A stretch of 25,470 bases of DNA from DASWHK01 sp036398215 (lineage in GTDB: Bacteria; Acidobacteriota; UBA890): the NCBI GenBank assembly GCA_036398215.1, contig DASWHK010000053.1:1-25470 (forward strand), read 5' to 3'. The position numbers and the translations under genes were made by a program. Positions within the stretch are counted from its first letter, which is position 1; each line of letters opens with the position of its first letter. This document shows positions 1-6,554 of the stretch, piece by piece. Under the pieces are notes generated by a model that had not been told where the DNA came from, did no database searches, and worked only from the letters and a program-made list of their open reading frames with translations.

Positions 1-1
1 C

Positions 2-181
2 GAGCAGGGCAAATCGCCGGCGGCCTACGCCGCCGTCAAGTCGGGGGTGGTCGGGCCGGTCGTCGGCGCGATCAAGGGAATGCGCGAGTCGCTCGACCGC
101 CGCTTCATCGACATCTGGTTCTCCGAGGCCGCCAGCGCCGCGCGCGCCCGGACGATCGAAAAGCTGAAGGACAAGGGGTGA
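2..181 (+). CDS. C-terminal fragment, probable enoyl-CoA hydratase/isomerase (crotonase) family protein
   Basis: The window opens inside a gene, and the last 59 codons are present, ending in TGA at 179-181. The tail carries a Tyr-Ala-Ala-Val-Lys stretch, then a 'RRFIDIWFSEAA' segment and a basic helix ending in Lys-Leu-Lys. This arrangement resembles the C-terminal helical trimerisation region of crotonase-fold enzymes such as enoyl-CoA hydratases. The active-site part lies outside the window, so the reaction cannot be assigned. The stop codon overlaps the GTG start of the following amidohydrolase (GTGA, 178-181), which suggests co-translation. The family call rests on remembered similarity of a short tail and is tentative; that this is coding DNA is much safer. 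Confidence 0.5.
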   Translation, partial: EQGKSPAAYAAVKSGVVGPVVGAIKGMRESLDRRFIDIWFSEAASAARARTIEKLKDKG

Positions 182-1524
182 TCGCCGAGCCGGTCGGCCG
201 CCGCCTGGGCGTCGTCGCGATGCTAGCCGCGGCAGCCGGCGTCGTTCTCGGCGGGGCGGGAAGCGGTGGCGACGGTGCCTTCGCTCCCCAGGTCTTGCGC
301 ATCGACGGCGAGCGGCTGATCGCCAACCTGCAGCGCCTCGCGACCTTCGGCGCGACGCCGGAAGGGGGCACCAGCCGGCTCGCCTACAGCGAGGAGGACC
401 TCGCCGCGCGCCGCTTCGTCGCCGAGCTGATGGAGGCCGCCGGACTCGAGGTGTCCGTCGACCTCGCCGGCAACCTGATCGGCCGGCGCGTGGGCGCCGA
501 CCCATCGCTGCCCCCGATCATGCTCGGCTCGCACATCGACTCGGTGCCCGACGGCGGCAACTACGACGGCCAGGTCGGATCGATCGGCGCGCTCGAGGTG
601 GCGCAAACGCTGGCGGACGCCGGCGTCGTGACCCGCCATCCGCTCGAGATCGTGATCTTCCAGAACGAAGAGGGCGGCAAGACCGGCAGCCGGGTGTTGA
701 TCGGCGAGGTGGAAGCGTACGAGCTCGACGTCGTCACCGCCAGCGGCCTGACGATCGGCGACGGCACGCGGGCGCTGGGAGGCGACCCGACCCGGCTCGC
801 CGAGGCCCGCAGGCAGCCGGGCTCGATCGCCGCCTTTCTCGAGCTGCACATCGAGCAGGGCGCCGTGCTGCAGCGCCAGGGGATCGACATCGGCGTCGTC
901 GAGGGGATCGTCGGCATCAAGCGCTGGAACGTGACCGTCCGGGGCTTCGCCAACCACGCCGGCACCACTCCGATGGAGGCGCGCCGCGACGCGCTGGTGG
1001 CGGCGGCCCGCTTCATCCTGGCGGTCGAGCAGGTGGCGAGCAGCATGAGCGGCCGGCAGGTCGCCACCGTCGGCCGGCTCGCGGTATCGCCGGGGGCCCC
1101 CAACGTGATCCCCGGCGAGGTGGCGCTCAGCCTCGAGATTCGCGACCTCGAGATGGACAAGATCGATGCCGTTCGGGCGGCGATCGGCGAGCGCGCCGAG
1201 ACCATCGCTGCCAACAGCGGCGTGACGATCTCGTTCGAGCCGTTCTACGTCAGCTACGCGGCGCCGACCGATCAGCGGCTGCGAGAACTGATCGCCGAGT
1301 CGGCCGCCGAGCTCGGCCTGACCAGCCTGGCGATGCCCAGCGGCGCCGGCCACGACGCCCAGAGCATCGCGGTGCTGGCCCCCGCCGGGATGATCTTCGT
1401 GCCCAGCATCGACGGCATCAGCCACTCGCCGCGCGAGCACTCCGAGCCGGCGGCGATCATCGCCGGCGCCAACGTCCTGCTGCGCACTCTCCTGAGGCTG
1501 GATGCCGAGGGGCTGGAGCGCTGA
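178..1524 (+). CDS. Exported M20-family Zn-dependent amidohydrolase (hydantoinase/carbamoylase type)
   Basis: A 448-residue metal-dependent amidase of the M20/M28 superfamily, closest in motif pattern to N-carbamoyl-L-amino-acid hydrolases, beta-ureidopropionases and allantoate amidohydrolases. Visible motifs, in order: GSHIDSVPDGG with metal ligand His119; NYDG with Asp130 bridging two metals; NEEG with catalytic Glu164 and ligand Glu165; LHIEQG with His224; a dimerisation/lid segment FANHAGTTPMEARRDA with His260; and a final GISHSPREHS with His416. The first 35 or so residues are a basic start plus a long Ala/Gly/Val hydrophobic run, so the enzyme is probably exported, whereas most characterised family members are cytoplasmic. 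The GTG start at 178 overlaps the upstream stop. Substrate cannot be read from sequence; amino-acid or ureide N-carbamoyl compounds are the family norm. A flavoprotein oxidase gene follows after 167 bp on the same strand. Confidence 0.9.
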   Translation: MIAEPVGRRLGVVAMLAAAAGVVLGGAGSGGDGAFAPQVLRIDGERLIANLQRLATFGATPEGGTSRLAYSEEDLAARRFVAELMEAAGLEVSVDLAGNLIGRRVGADPSLPPIMLGSHIDSVPDGGNYDGQVGSIGALEVAQTLADAGVVTRHPLEIVIFQNEEGGKTGSRVLIGEVEAYELDVVTASGLTIGDGTRALGGDPTRLAEARRQPGSIAAFLELHIEQGAVLQRQGIDIGVVEGIVGIKRWNVTVRGFANHAGTTPMEARRDALVAAARFILAVEQVASSMSGRQVATVGRLAVSPGAPNVIPGEVALSLEIRDLEMDKIDAVRAAIGERAETIAANSGVTISFEPFYVSYAAPTDQRLRELIAESAAELGLTSLAMPSGAGHDAQSIAVLAPAGMIFVPSIDGISHSPREHSEPAAIIAGANVLLRTLLRLDAEGLER

Positions 1525-1608
1525 CCCGAGCCGGGGCGCCGAGCCGGACCGAGGCGCCGACCCGGGCCGGAGCGCTGCGCCGCGCCGGTGGCGCCGACCC
1601 GGGCCGTT
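1518..1608 (+). repeat. Degenerate 18-bp tandem repeat, about five copies
   Basis: Units at 1518-1535, 1536-1553, 1554-1571, 1572-1590 (19 bp) and 1591-1608 each begin GCGC(C/T)G and continue with a C/G-rich pattern like ACCCGGGCCG. Units three and five are nearly identical. The array starts in the last codons and stop codon of the M20 gene and fills half of the gap before the oxidase gene. No coding role is apparent. Confidence 0.6.
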
Positions 1609-1691
1609 GCCCCGAGATCCTCGGGTTGGGAGAATCCTCCGACCCGCCATCGCGCAACGAAGCACCAGTCTCGTAGCGAAGGGAGATTCCG

Positions 1692-2939
1692 ATGCACCGG
1701 CGAGCTCTGCTGAAGACAGGTGGTTTCGCGGCCCTCGGGATCGCCGCCGGCGGCTGTGCCGTCCGCTCCGCGCGCAGCGGGCCACCGCGGCCCTACGTGA
1801 ACCTGCCGTTGGTCGAGGCCTCCTGGGAGAGGGTCATCCGCACCACCGTCGGTTTGCGGCCGCACCGGCCCTCGGGGTTCGACCTGCGGGCCGAGAAGCT
1901 CGACGCCAAGACCGTGTTGCACAACTACGGCCACGGCGGCGCCGGCCACTCGCTCGGCTGGGGTACCGGGGCGCTGGTCGCCGACATGGCGCTCGAGCAC
2001 GCCGACCGCCGCGCCGCGGTGATCGGCTGCGGCACCGTCGGGCTCACCGCCGCGCGCCAGCTCCAACGGCGCGGCTTCGACGTCACGATATACGCCAAGA
2101 GCATTCCCCCGGACACGACGTCGAACAAAGCGCTGGCCGGCTTCACGCCGACCTCGGGGCTGGTCGACGGCGACCTGCGCACGGCCGCCTGGGACGCGCA
2201 GTTCCGTCGCGCCGCCGAGATCAGCTACGAGCAACTGCAGCTGCTCGTCGGCCGCGGCTACGGGGTCTCGTGGATTCACACCTATCGGCCCACGAACGAG
2301 CTGCCCGACCGGCGTCCTTCCGAAGAGACCGGCGCGGCGCCGCCCTCGCCGGCGCCGCTGCGGCCGCCGGCCACCGACGTTGGCGACGTGGTGCTCGGGT
2401 CCGGCGAGCACCCGTTTCCCTCCCGCTACGCCCGCCGCGCACCCTGGCTGCGCATCGAGCCGGCCGTGTACCTCGACCGCCTGGTTCACGACGTGATCGA
2501 CTTCGGCGGCCGGATCGTGATCCGCGAGTTCGCCACCTCGCGCGATCTGATGGCCCTGGACGAGTCGCTGATCGTCAACTGCACGGGCCTGGGGGCGCGC
2601 GACCTGTTCAACGACGACGAGCTGACCCCGGTGAAGGGGCAGCTCACCATGCTGGTGCCGCAGCCCGAGGTCGACTACGGCACCTTCGGCGGCGTCCCCG
2701 GCCGCAGCAGCGGCGGCTTCCTACACATGATCCCGCGCCGCGACGGCATCGCGCTGGGCGGCACCTCAGAGAGCGACGACTGGTCGCTGGAGCCCAACGA
2801 CGAGCGGCGCCGCCAGATCGTCGAGGCCCACATCGAGCTGTTCCGCGGCATGCGCGCCCCGAACCCCGACGCCCGCCTCAGCGCGGCGACACCCGGCGAG
2901 GTCCCGAGCCTCGAGAGCTTTTTCGGTCTCGAGTCCTAG
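1692..2939 (+). CDS. Exported D-amino-acid-oxidase-like FAD oxidoreductase with permuted domain order
   Basis: A 415-residue flavoprotein. The N-terminus has a twin-arginine-like start (HRRALLK), a hydrophobic stretch, and a lipobox-like AGGC with Cys22, so it is probably a Tat-exported lipoprotein. The FAD-binding Rossmann motif lies unusually deep (GCGTVG, residues 112-117, followed by an Arg-Gly-Phe-x-Val-x-Ile-Tyr strand). Before it, at 51-91, lie the LRPHRP and NYGHGGAGHSLGWG motifs, which in ordinary D-amino-acid oxidases form the C-terminal FAD/substrate segment. The protein ends at the part that normally precedes those motifs (LGGTSESDDWSLEPND, 355-370). Compared with human DAO from memory, the RPxRP segment carrying the substrate-carboxylate arginine is kept, but the two active-site tyrosines align with Gly and His, so the substrate may differ. 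AAGGGAG at 1679-1685 is a strong ribosome site supporting this ATG. Confidence 0.85.
   Translation: MHRRALLKTGGFAALGIAAGGCAVRSARSGPPRPYVNLPLVEASWERVIRTTVGLRPHRPSGFDLRAEKLDAKTVLHNYGHGGAGHSLGWGTGALVADMALEHADRRAAVIGCGTVGLTAARQLQRRGFDVTIYAKSIPPDTTSNKALAGFTPTSGLVDGDLRTAAWDAQFRRAAEISYEQLQLLVGRGYGVSWIHTYRPTNELPDRRPSEETGAAPPSPAPLRPPATDVGDVVLGSGEHPFPSRYARRAPWLRIEPAVYLDRLVHDVIDFGGRIVIREFATSRDLMALDESLIVNCTGLGARDLFNDDELTPVKGQLTMLVPQPEVDYGTFGGVPGRSSGGFLHMIPRRDGIALGGTSESDDWSLEPNDERRRQIVEAHIELFRGMRAPNPDARLSAATPGEVPSLESFFGLES
2910..2933 (+). terminator. Inverted repeat at the 3' end of the oxidase gene, possible terminator
   Basis: Perfect 7-bp arms CTCGAGA (2910-2916) and TCTCGAG (2927-2933) flank a 10-base loop, just before the stop codon at 2937-2939. 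There is no T-tract after it, so it is at best a weak or factor-assisted terminator between convergent genes. Confidence 0.3.
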
Positions 2940-2943
2940 CCCG

Positions 2944-3012
2944 ACCTTCCCCACGTCCCACGCCGCGAACACGATTGCGGCCGGATGCATCCCCAGCGCC
3001 CGCACGGGCGTC
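2944..3012 (-). pseudogene. Vestigial 3' fragment of an XRE-family antitoxin gene
   Basis: The stretch 2951-3010 matches 6281-6340, the 3' end of the intact antitoxin gene in this window, at 49 of 60 positions counted by eye. Read on the minus strand it encodes RALGMHPAAIVFAAWDVGK, against RALRVHPAVIVFPGWDVEK in the intact protein. Nothing resembling the helix-turn-helix part or a partner toxin lies upstream: homology stops at about 3012, where the lipoprotein gene ends (3019). The neighbouring reading frame is open but has no start of its own. I read it as the remnant of a second toxin-antitoxin locus, deleted from its 5' side. Confidence 0.7.
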
Positions 3013-3018
3013 TCCAGC

Positions 3019-4098
3019 CTACCCAGCCGGCCCGGAACCGATCGTGACGTTGTCGACCGGCTCGAAGCCCGGCACGATGATGGTGACCGCGGTGGCCTCG
3101 GCCGGCACCGACGAGAACCGCGCCCAGGCGCGCAGGCGCTGGCCCGGCCGAACGGATACGCTCTCCGCGCAGATGCACTTGCCGGCGCTGTCGCGGTCGA
3201 CGTTCCATTTGCTCCTCGAGCCGCCGTCCAGCAGGTACACGCCGCCGACCGTGGCGAAGTCCGGAACCTCGAAATCGGGATGGGTGAAATCGTAGCTGCC
3301 GAGCTCGTCGTCGCTCGTCTCGTTTACGAGGGTGAACCTGACCGTGACGGTGCCCTCCGCGGCTCGCGATATTTCGGTCACCTCGATCCACGTGCCCGGC
3401 GCGGCGCCCTCGGCGCGGATTGGCGTCGCGGCGCTGGCCAGGGCCGCGGCCGTGGTCGTTGCCGTCACCGGTACCCCGTCGATGGGCTCGAAGCCCGGAA
3501 CCATGACGCTGACGCTCGCGGTTGCCGGATCCAAGGCCGAGTATCTGGCCCAAACGTGGGCCCGCCCCCCGGGCTCGACCGACATCCGCCGGCTGCAGAT
3601 GCAGCGGCCGTCGGGACCGCGATCGACCTCGACCTTGGTCATGGTCCGGGAATCGAGCAGGTGAACGCCGCCGACGCTGGCGAAGTCGGCGACCTCGTGC
3701 TCGGGGTGGACGAGATCGTAGCCGCCGATCTCGCTGGTGCCCTGCTCGTTCACCAGCGTCAGCCGCAGGGTCACCGTGCCGTCGCCGCCGCGCGACAGCC
3801 CGGTCACCTCGACCCAGGGGCCCGGCTCGTTGCCCTCGCCGCGGGCCAGCACCGGGCGGGCCGCAGCCGCCGGGGAGACGGGCGCCTCTGCCGTTGCCGG
3901 CGCCGGGGCCGCGGCGCCCCCGCTAGGAGGCGTCGCCCCGGCCGCCGGCGGGGACGCGGGGCCGCTGGCGTCCTCGTCGGGCTCCGGCGGCGCCGCGCAG
4001 GCGACGGCCACCACCAGGAAGCAGTTGAAGACCACCACCAGTTGCCGGGCTCTCGTCCGCCGGCGCGGCACTGCCTCGCTGCATGATCTCTGGGACAT
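3019..4098 (-). CDS. Putative lipoprotein with two tandem copies of a beta-rich Cys-x-Cys domain
   Basis: 359 residues from ATG 4098, chosen because AGGAG (4106-4110, minus strand) lies 7-8 bases upstream; longer in-frame starts look non-coding. Residues 19-33 form a hydrophobic signal ending in Ala-Val-Ala-Cys34, a plausible lipobox, followed by an Ala/Pro/Gly-rich linker (about 35-92). Then come two homologous domains, about 94-211 and 236-352. Each runs W(V/I)EVT...GTVT(L/V)R(F/L)TLVNE, YD(L/F)(V/T)HP, D-F-A-(S/T)-VGGV-(H/Y)-LLD, a (K/R)CIC motif (Cys166/168 and Cys308/310), and PGFEP(I/V)D. Similar domains occur, as I recall, in secreted actinobacterial OmpA-like or hypothetical proteins. 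Function is unknown; an immunoglobulin-like surface or periplasmic fold is a guess. The gene is convergent with the oxidase gene. Confidence 0.8.
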   Translation of the reverse strand: MSQRSCSEAVPRRRTRARQLVVVFNCFLVVAVACAAPPEPDEDASGPASPPAAGATPPSGGAAAPAPATAEAPVSPAAAARPVLARGEGNEPGPWVEVTGLSRGGDGTVTLRLTLVNEQGTSEIGGYDLVHPEHEVADFASVGGVHLLDSRTMTKVEVDRGPDGRCICSRRMSVEPGGRAHVWARYSALDPATASVSVMVPGFEPIDGVPVTATTTAAALASAATPIRAEGAAPGTWIEVTEISRAAEGTVTVRFTLVNETSDDELGSYDFTHPDFEVPDFATVGGVYLLDGGSRSKWNVDRDSAGKCICAESVSVRPGQRLRAWARFSSVPAEATAVTIIVPGFEPVDNVTIGSGPAG

Positions 4099-4147
4099 GG
4101 CTGAACTCCTGGGCCGGGGCCGACGCGGGCCGGGCCCCGTTGGGCAA

Positions 4148-4161
4148 GAGCCGTACGGCTC
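4148..4161. promoter_or_regulatory. Perfect 14-bp palindrome upstream of the lipoprotein gene
   Basis: GAGCCGTACGGCTC is fully self-complementary and lies 50 bp upstream of the lipoprotein start. It could be an operator for a dimeric regulator. No clear -35/-10 pair is visible beside it. The rest of 4099-4351 shows nothing I can name. Confidence 0.3.
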
Positions 4162-4351
4162 GGGGACACGATAACCCCCCGAGGCGGCGCCGGCCGCGGT
4201 AGCCGGACGGCCCGGAGATACCCCTCGGAGGGCCCGTCGGCGGACATTCAACTCCGCGGCCGGGCCCACCGCAATGGGCGAGGCTGGGGTCGCGCCCCCG
4301 GTTCGACGCCTCCTCGATGGTGGAGTCGGCGTACTTGCCCGCCACCGCCCC

Positions 4352-4582
4352 TCAGCGCCAGCGCTTCCGATCCCATGGCGACGGCAGGGTGGACTGGTAA
4401 CGGGTGGCCGGATGGGCCGGTCTCCATCCCAACACGAAGAAGCCGGCTGTCAGGCAAGCGCCGATGGCGCCGCCGAGTAGCAAAGCCGCCGGTTTCGTCA
4501 GCACCTCCCAGTACGCCCAGGCCCCGTAGGTGGCGACGAGACCGACGAAAATCAGCGGCAATCCCACGAGGAGCCTTCTCAT
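4352..4582 (-). CDS. Small two-helix membrane protein, unknown function
   Basis: 76 residues with two hydrophobic segments, roughly 4-24 (LLVGLPLIFVGLVATYGAWAY) and 33-52 (AALLLGGAIGACLTAGFFVL), joined by a short loop, with a basic, Trp-containing tail ending in Lys-Arg-Trp-Arg. The ATG at 4582 is preceded by AGGA on the minus strand at a suitable distance (8 bases). I recognise no family. The hydrophobic pattern and ribosome site favour a real gene, although its small size leaves doubt. It stands alone between the lipoprotein gene and the accessory genes. Confidence 0.6.
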   Translation of the reverse strand: MRRLLVGLPLIFVGLVATYGAWAYWEVLTKPAALLLGGAIGACLTAGFFVLGWRPAHPATRYQSTLPSPWDRKRWR

Positions 4583-4708
4583 TGTCCGATCCTAGCAGCC
4601 CGTGTCCCGGCATGGGCGGAACAAACCGCAGGGTCCTCCGGCCGCGAAACAAGGCTGCCGTCGAGGCACAGCGGCGACGGCGGGCAACGCGTTCGCGGGT
4701 AGTGCCAA

Positions 4709-4774
4709 CCAACTAACCCGGCGGGCGTCACACACGGCCTGGAGATCGGCCGCGGCGCGAATGACCGCGTTCAC
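4709..4774 (-). pseudogene. Truncated nucleotidyltransferase (AbiEii/AbiGii-toxin-like) gene, 5' fragment only
   Basis: A GTG at 4774 overlaps the stop of the 88-residue gene (GTGA) and opens a frame reading VNAVIRAAADLQAVCDARRVSW. This resembles the start of nucleotidyltransferases of the AbiEii/AbiGii toxin family, which as I recall begin with a similar 'LRAAADLQAFCxARGW' helix before a GG...R...D-x-D catalytic core. After residue 22 the resemblance stops: no Gly-Gly/Asp-x-Asp core follows and the remaining frame is Ala/Pro/Arg-rich and unlike coding sequence. I read it as a gene cut off at about 4709. The comparison is from memory, so identification is moderate. Confidence 0.5.
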
Positions 4775-5037
4775 GGCCGGCGCAAGGCGCGGAAGAGCCG
4801 TTGCTGCTCGATCAGACCCGACGTCGGCTTGGGTGCCCTCGGCGGCTCGTCGTGGTTCGCCGGACCGCAAAGCCAGGAAATCGCCGTGAAGGCGTCAAGC
4901 TCCCGCAGCTCGCGCCTGCGAATCGCTTCAAGGCGCGGTCCGGCTTTCTGCCACGCTCGCACCCAACGGCGCATCTGCGCAACCTCGTCAGGCGACCGGT
5001 TGGCGACGGCAGAGCGTTTGGATGACATAGACGTCAT
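4771..5037 (-). CDS. Small protein of a nucleotidyltransferase-associated type
   Basis: 88 residues, predicted soluble and helical, with MRRWVRAWQKAGPRLEAIRRRELR near residues 22-45, Asp-Ala-Phe-Thr-Ala-Ile after it, and a C-terminal TSGLIEQQRLFRALRRP. As I recall, short proteins with this 'W..AGP.LE.IRR.E' start and 'SGL(V/I)EQQ..F..LRR' end are encoded directly before AbiEii-like nucleotidyltransferases. That fits the overlapping remnant at 4774. Start is ATG 5037 with AGGT just upstream on the minus strand; a second ATG at 5028 is possible. An inverted repeat ATGAC/GTCAT (5022-5037) covers the start and might be autoregulatory. With its partner gone, the gene may be on its way to loss. The molecular role is unknown. 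Confidence 0.65.
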   Translation of the reverse strand: MTSMSSKRSAVANRSPDEVAQMRRWVRAWQKAGPRLEAIRRRELRELDAFTAISWLCGPANHDEPPRAPKPTSGLIEQQRLFRALRRP

Positions 5038-5077
5038 GTTACCTGGATTCGCGACCGACCGGAGCGAAACGTGGCAG

Positions 5078-6133
5078 TCACTCCTCTTCGAGGTGGAGTA
5101 GGAAGTCGGCGGCCTCGGGCGCGACCACGACCTTGCGCTTCCTGCGCAGCGGCACGACGGCGGGATCGAGGTTGGCTTCGATGTCTTCGAGTGCGCTGCT
5201 GAGAAAGGCCTCGGCCGTGGCCCTCTCGGCCGCGATCTGGGGGTTCAGCTCGGTCGCCGGGCGTTCGAGCCGTCGGCAGTCGTCGAGAAAAGAACGGAAA
5301 CGGACGGCCTGCAGGGCCGTGGGGTCCGTGAAGATCACCTCGAGCGTCTGCTCGCCGTCCTCGCATCGATCGACGAGAGAAACGGCACCGAGCCCCTGCT
5401 GGTCCCAGGATCCTGCGAGCACTTCGTGGCGGTCGGCGAGATAGGTGTAGCAGCGGCGTCGGAGCTCGTCGAGAGCAGCCTCACGGCCTCCGGCATCCGG
5501 ACGTAAATCCCACTGGTAGCCGCCGGATACTCGCTTGCCGTGCTCCGCGCCGGGAACGTAGCGATGGGGGATGAGAGTGTCGATCACATCCTCGGCGTAC
5601 GACTCGATCTTCGCGTGCACGTAGGCCGCAGCCATCGAGAGGACACCATATGTGAACCGGTCGTCGACGAACAGACGAGCCCAGCCACCGTACAGGTACC
5701 CGAGGTACGAGCGGCCGGCGTACTCCGGATCCTCCTGCTTGCGGACACGCTCCTGGAAATCGAATTCCGCGCGATCCCAGTCGGCGACGGTCTCGTAGCG
5801 CAGGAGGCTATCGCCTTCCGCGAAGAGCTCGTTCAGGTAGAAGCTGTCCTTGCCGATGCCGAAGAACGGCAGCACTGCCGAGTTGATGACGTTGCATTGA
5901 TCGAGGTCGAGCTCGTCGATCGCACGGGCGACCTCGTGATCGGTTCCGGCCGTGATCCCGAACAGCTCCTTCAGGAGCACGCGCTCCAGGGCCGCACGAT
6001 CGGCGCGCGACAGGTGTGCGGCGAAACGCTCTCGCTCCGCGAGTGGCCAGGTGAAGAAGCCGGGCCGAAGCGCCATGACGGCACGGCGGAGCGCTGGCGT
6101 CCAGCGGTGAAGGTCCGGTGTTGTCGCTGGCAT
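5078..6133 (-). CDS. Orphan 351-residue protein of unknown function
   Basis: From ATG 6133, chosen because GGAG lies about 9 bases upstream on the minus strand; the extra 21 codons of the longer frame look non-coding. The protein is soluble, with no signal or membrane segment. It is helical and Arg/Glu-rich at the N-terminus (LAERERFAAHLSRADRAALERVLL, 31-54, broken by Ser-Arg-Ala), aromatic-rich in the middle (SYLGYLYGGWARLFVDDRFTYG across 142-163), and has an acidic/basic tail with RRKRK (330-334) and LEEE at the end. I recognise no family and no catalytic motif. It sits between two toxin-antitoxin-type loci, so a defence or mobile-island role is conceivable but unsupported. Codon use and frame length support a real gene. 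Confidence 0.75.
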   Translation of the reverse strand: MPATTPDLHRWTPALRRAVMALRPGFFTWPLAERERFAAHLSRADRAALERVLLKELFGITAGTDHEVARAIDELDLDQCNVINSAVLPFFGIGKDSFYLNELFAEGDSLLRYETVADWDRAEFDFQERVRKQEDPEYAGRSYLGYLYGGWARLFVDDRFTYGVLSMAAAYVHAKIESYAEDVIDTLIPHRYVPGAEHGKRVSGGYQWDLRPDAGGREAALDELRRRCYTYLADRHEVLAGSWDQQGLGAVSLVDRCEDGEQTLEVIFTDPTALQAVRFRSFLDDCRRLERPATELNPQIAAERATAEAFLSSALEDIEANLDPAVVPLRRKRKVVVAPEAADFLLHLEEE

Positions 6134-6260
6134 CGGATCACTCTCCGGATGCGTGTCGGCACGGGCGGACGAAACCAGAAGCGTTGCCGGCCGCAACCCG
6201 TCTATCCCCGATCGAGGTCACCGAGCTCCGACGGGGCGGCGCGACATCCCGGCCTCGGGC

Positions 6261-6554
6261 TCAGGCGGCCGATTCCTTCTCCACGTCCCACCCCGGAAAC
6301 ACGATGACGGCCGGATGCACCCGCAGCGCCCTCGCCAGCGTCTTGGCGCGTTCGACGCCGAGCTTGACCCGGTCGTTCTCGATCGCAGAGATCGTCGACT
6401 GCGGAATACCGGTGAGCTCGGCGAGCCGGTTCTGGCTGAGCTCCTGCAGCTCACGAAGAATCCGCACCGACTCGCCGACCGAAACCTCGACGGACCGCCG
6501 CGCCGGCCGGAAGTCCTTGCGGCTATCTTGCTCTGTAGTCGTGCGCTGTGACAT
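6261..6554 (-). CDS. XRE-family helix-turn-helix antitoxin
   Basis: 97 residues. A disordered, charged N-terminus is followed by a Cro/C1-type helix-turn-helix: VRILRELQELSQNRLAELTG, then IPQSTISAIENDRVKLGVERA, with the recognition helix in QSTISAIEN. The C-terminus (RALRVHPAVIVFPGWDVEK) probably contacts the toxin. It is encoded downstream of the toxin gene and overlaps it by 32 bp (6523-6554), the HigBA-like order. It should neutralise the toxin and, with it, repress the operon at the AT-rich repeats near 6811-6835. A degraded copy of its 3' end lies at 2944-3012. Confidence 0.9.
   Translation of the reverse strand: MSQRTTTEQDSRKDFRPARRSVEVSVGESVRILRELQELSQNRLAELTGIPQSTISAIENDRVKLGVERAKTLARALRVHPAVIVFPGWDVEKESAA

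Noticed and set aside
223..1785. A 520-codon open frame on the minus strand across the M20 gene
   Set aside because: It is antisense to a gene with clear catalytic motifs, is rich in Arg, Gly, His and Asp, and has no recognisable domain: a by-product of high GC.
1502..3295. A 597-codon plus-strand frame overlapping the oxidase gene
   Set aside because: Arg/Pro/Ala-rich translation with no motif; the overlapping frame encodes the flavoprotein with a strong ribosome site.
4602..4889. A 95-codon plus-strand frame over the nucleotidyltransferase remnant
   Set aside because: Low-complexity basic translation, no ribosome site, and it overlaps better-supported minus-strand sequence.
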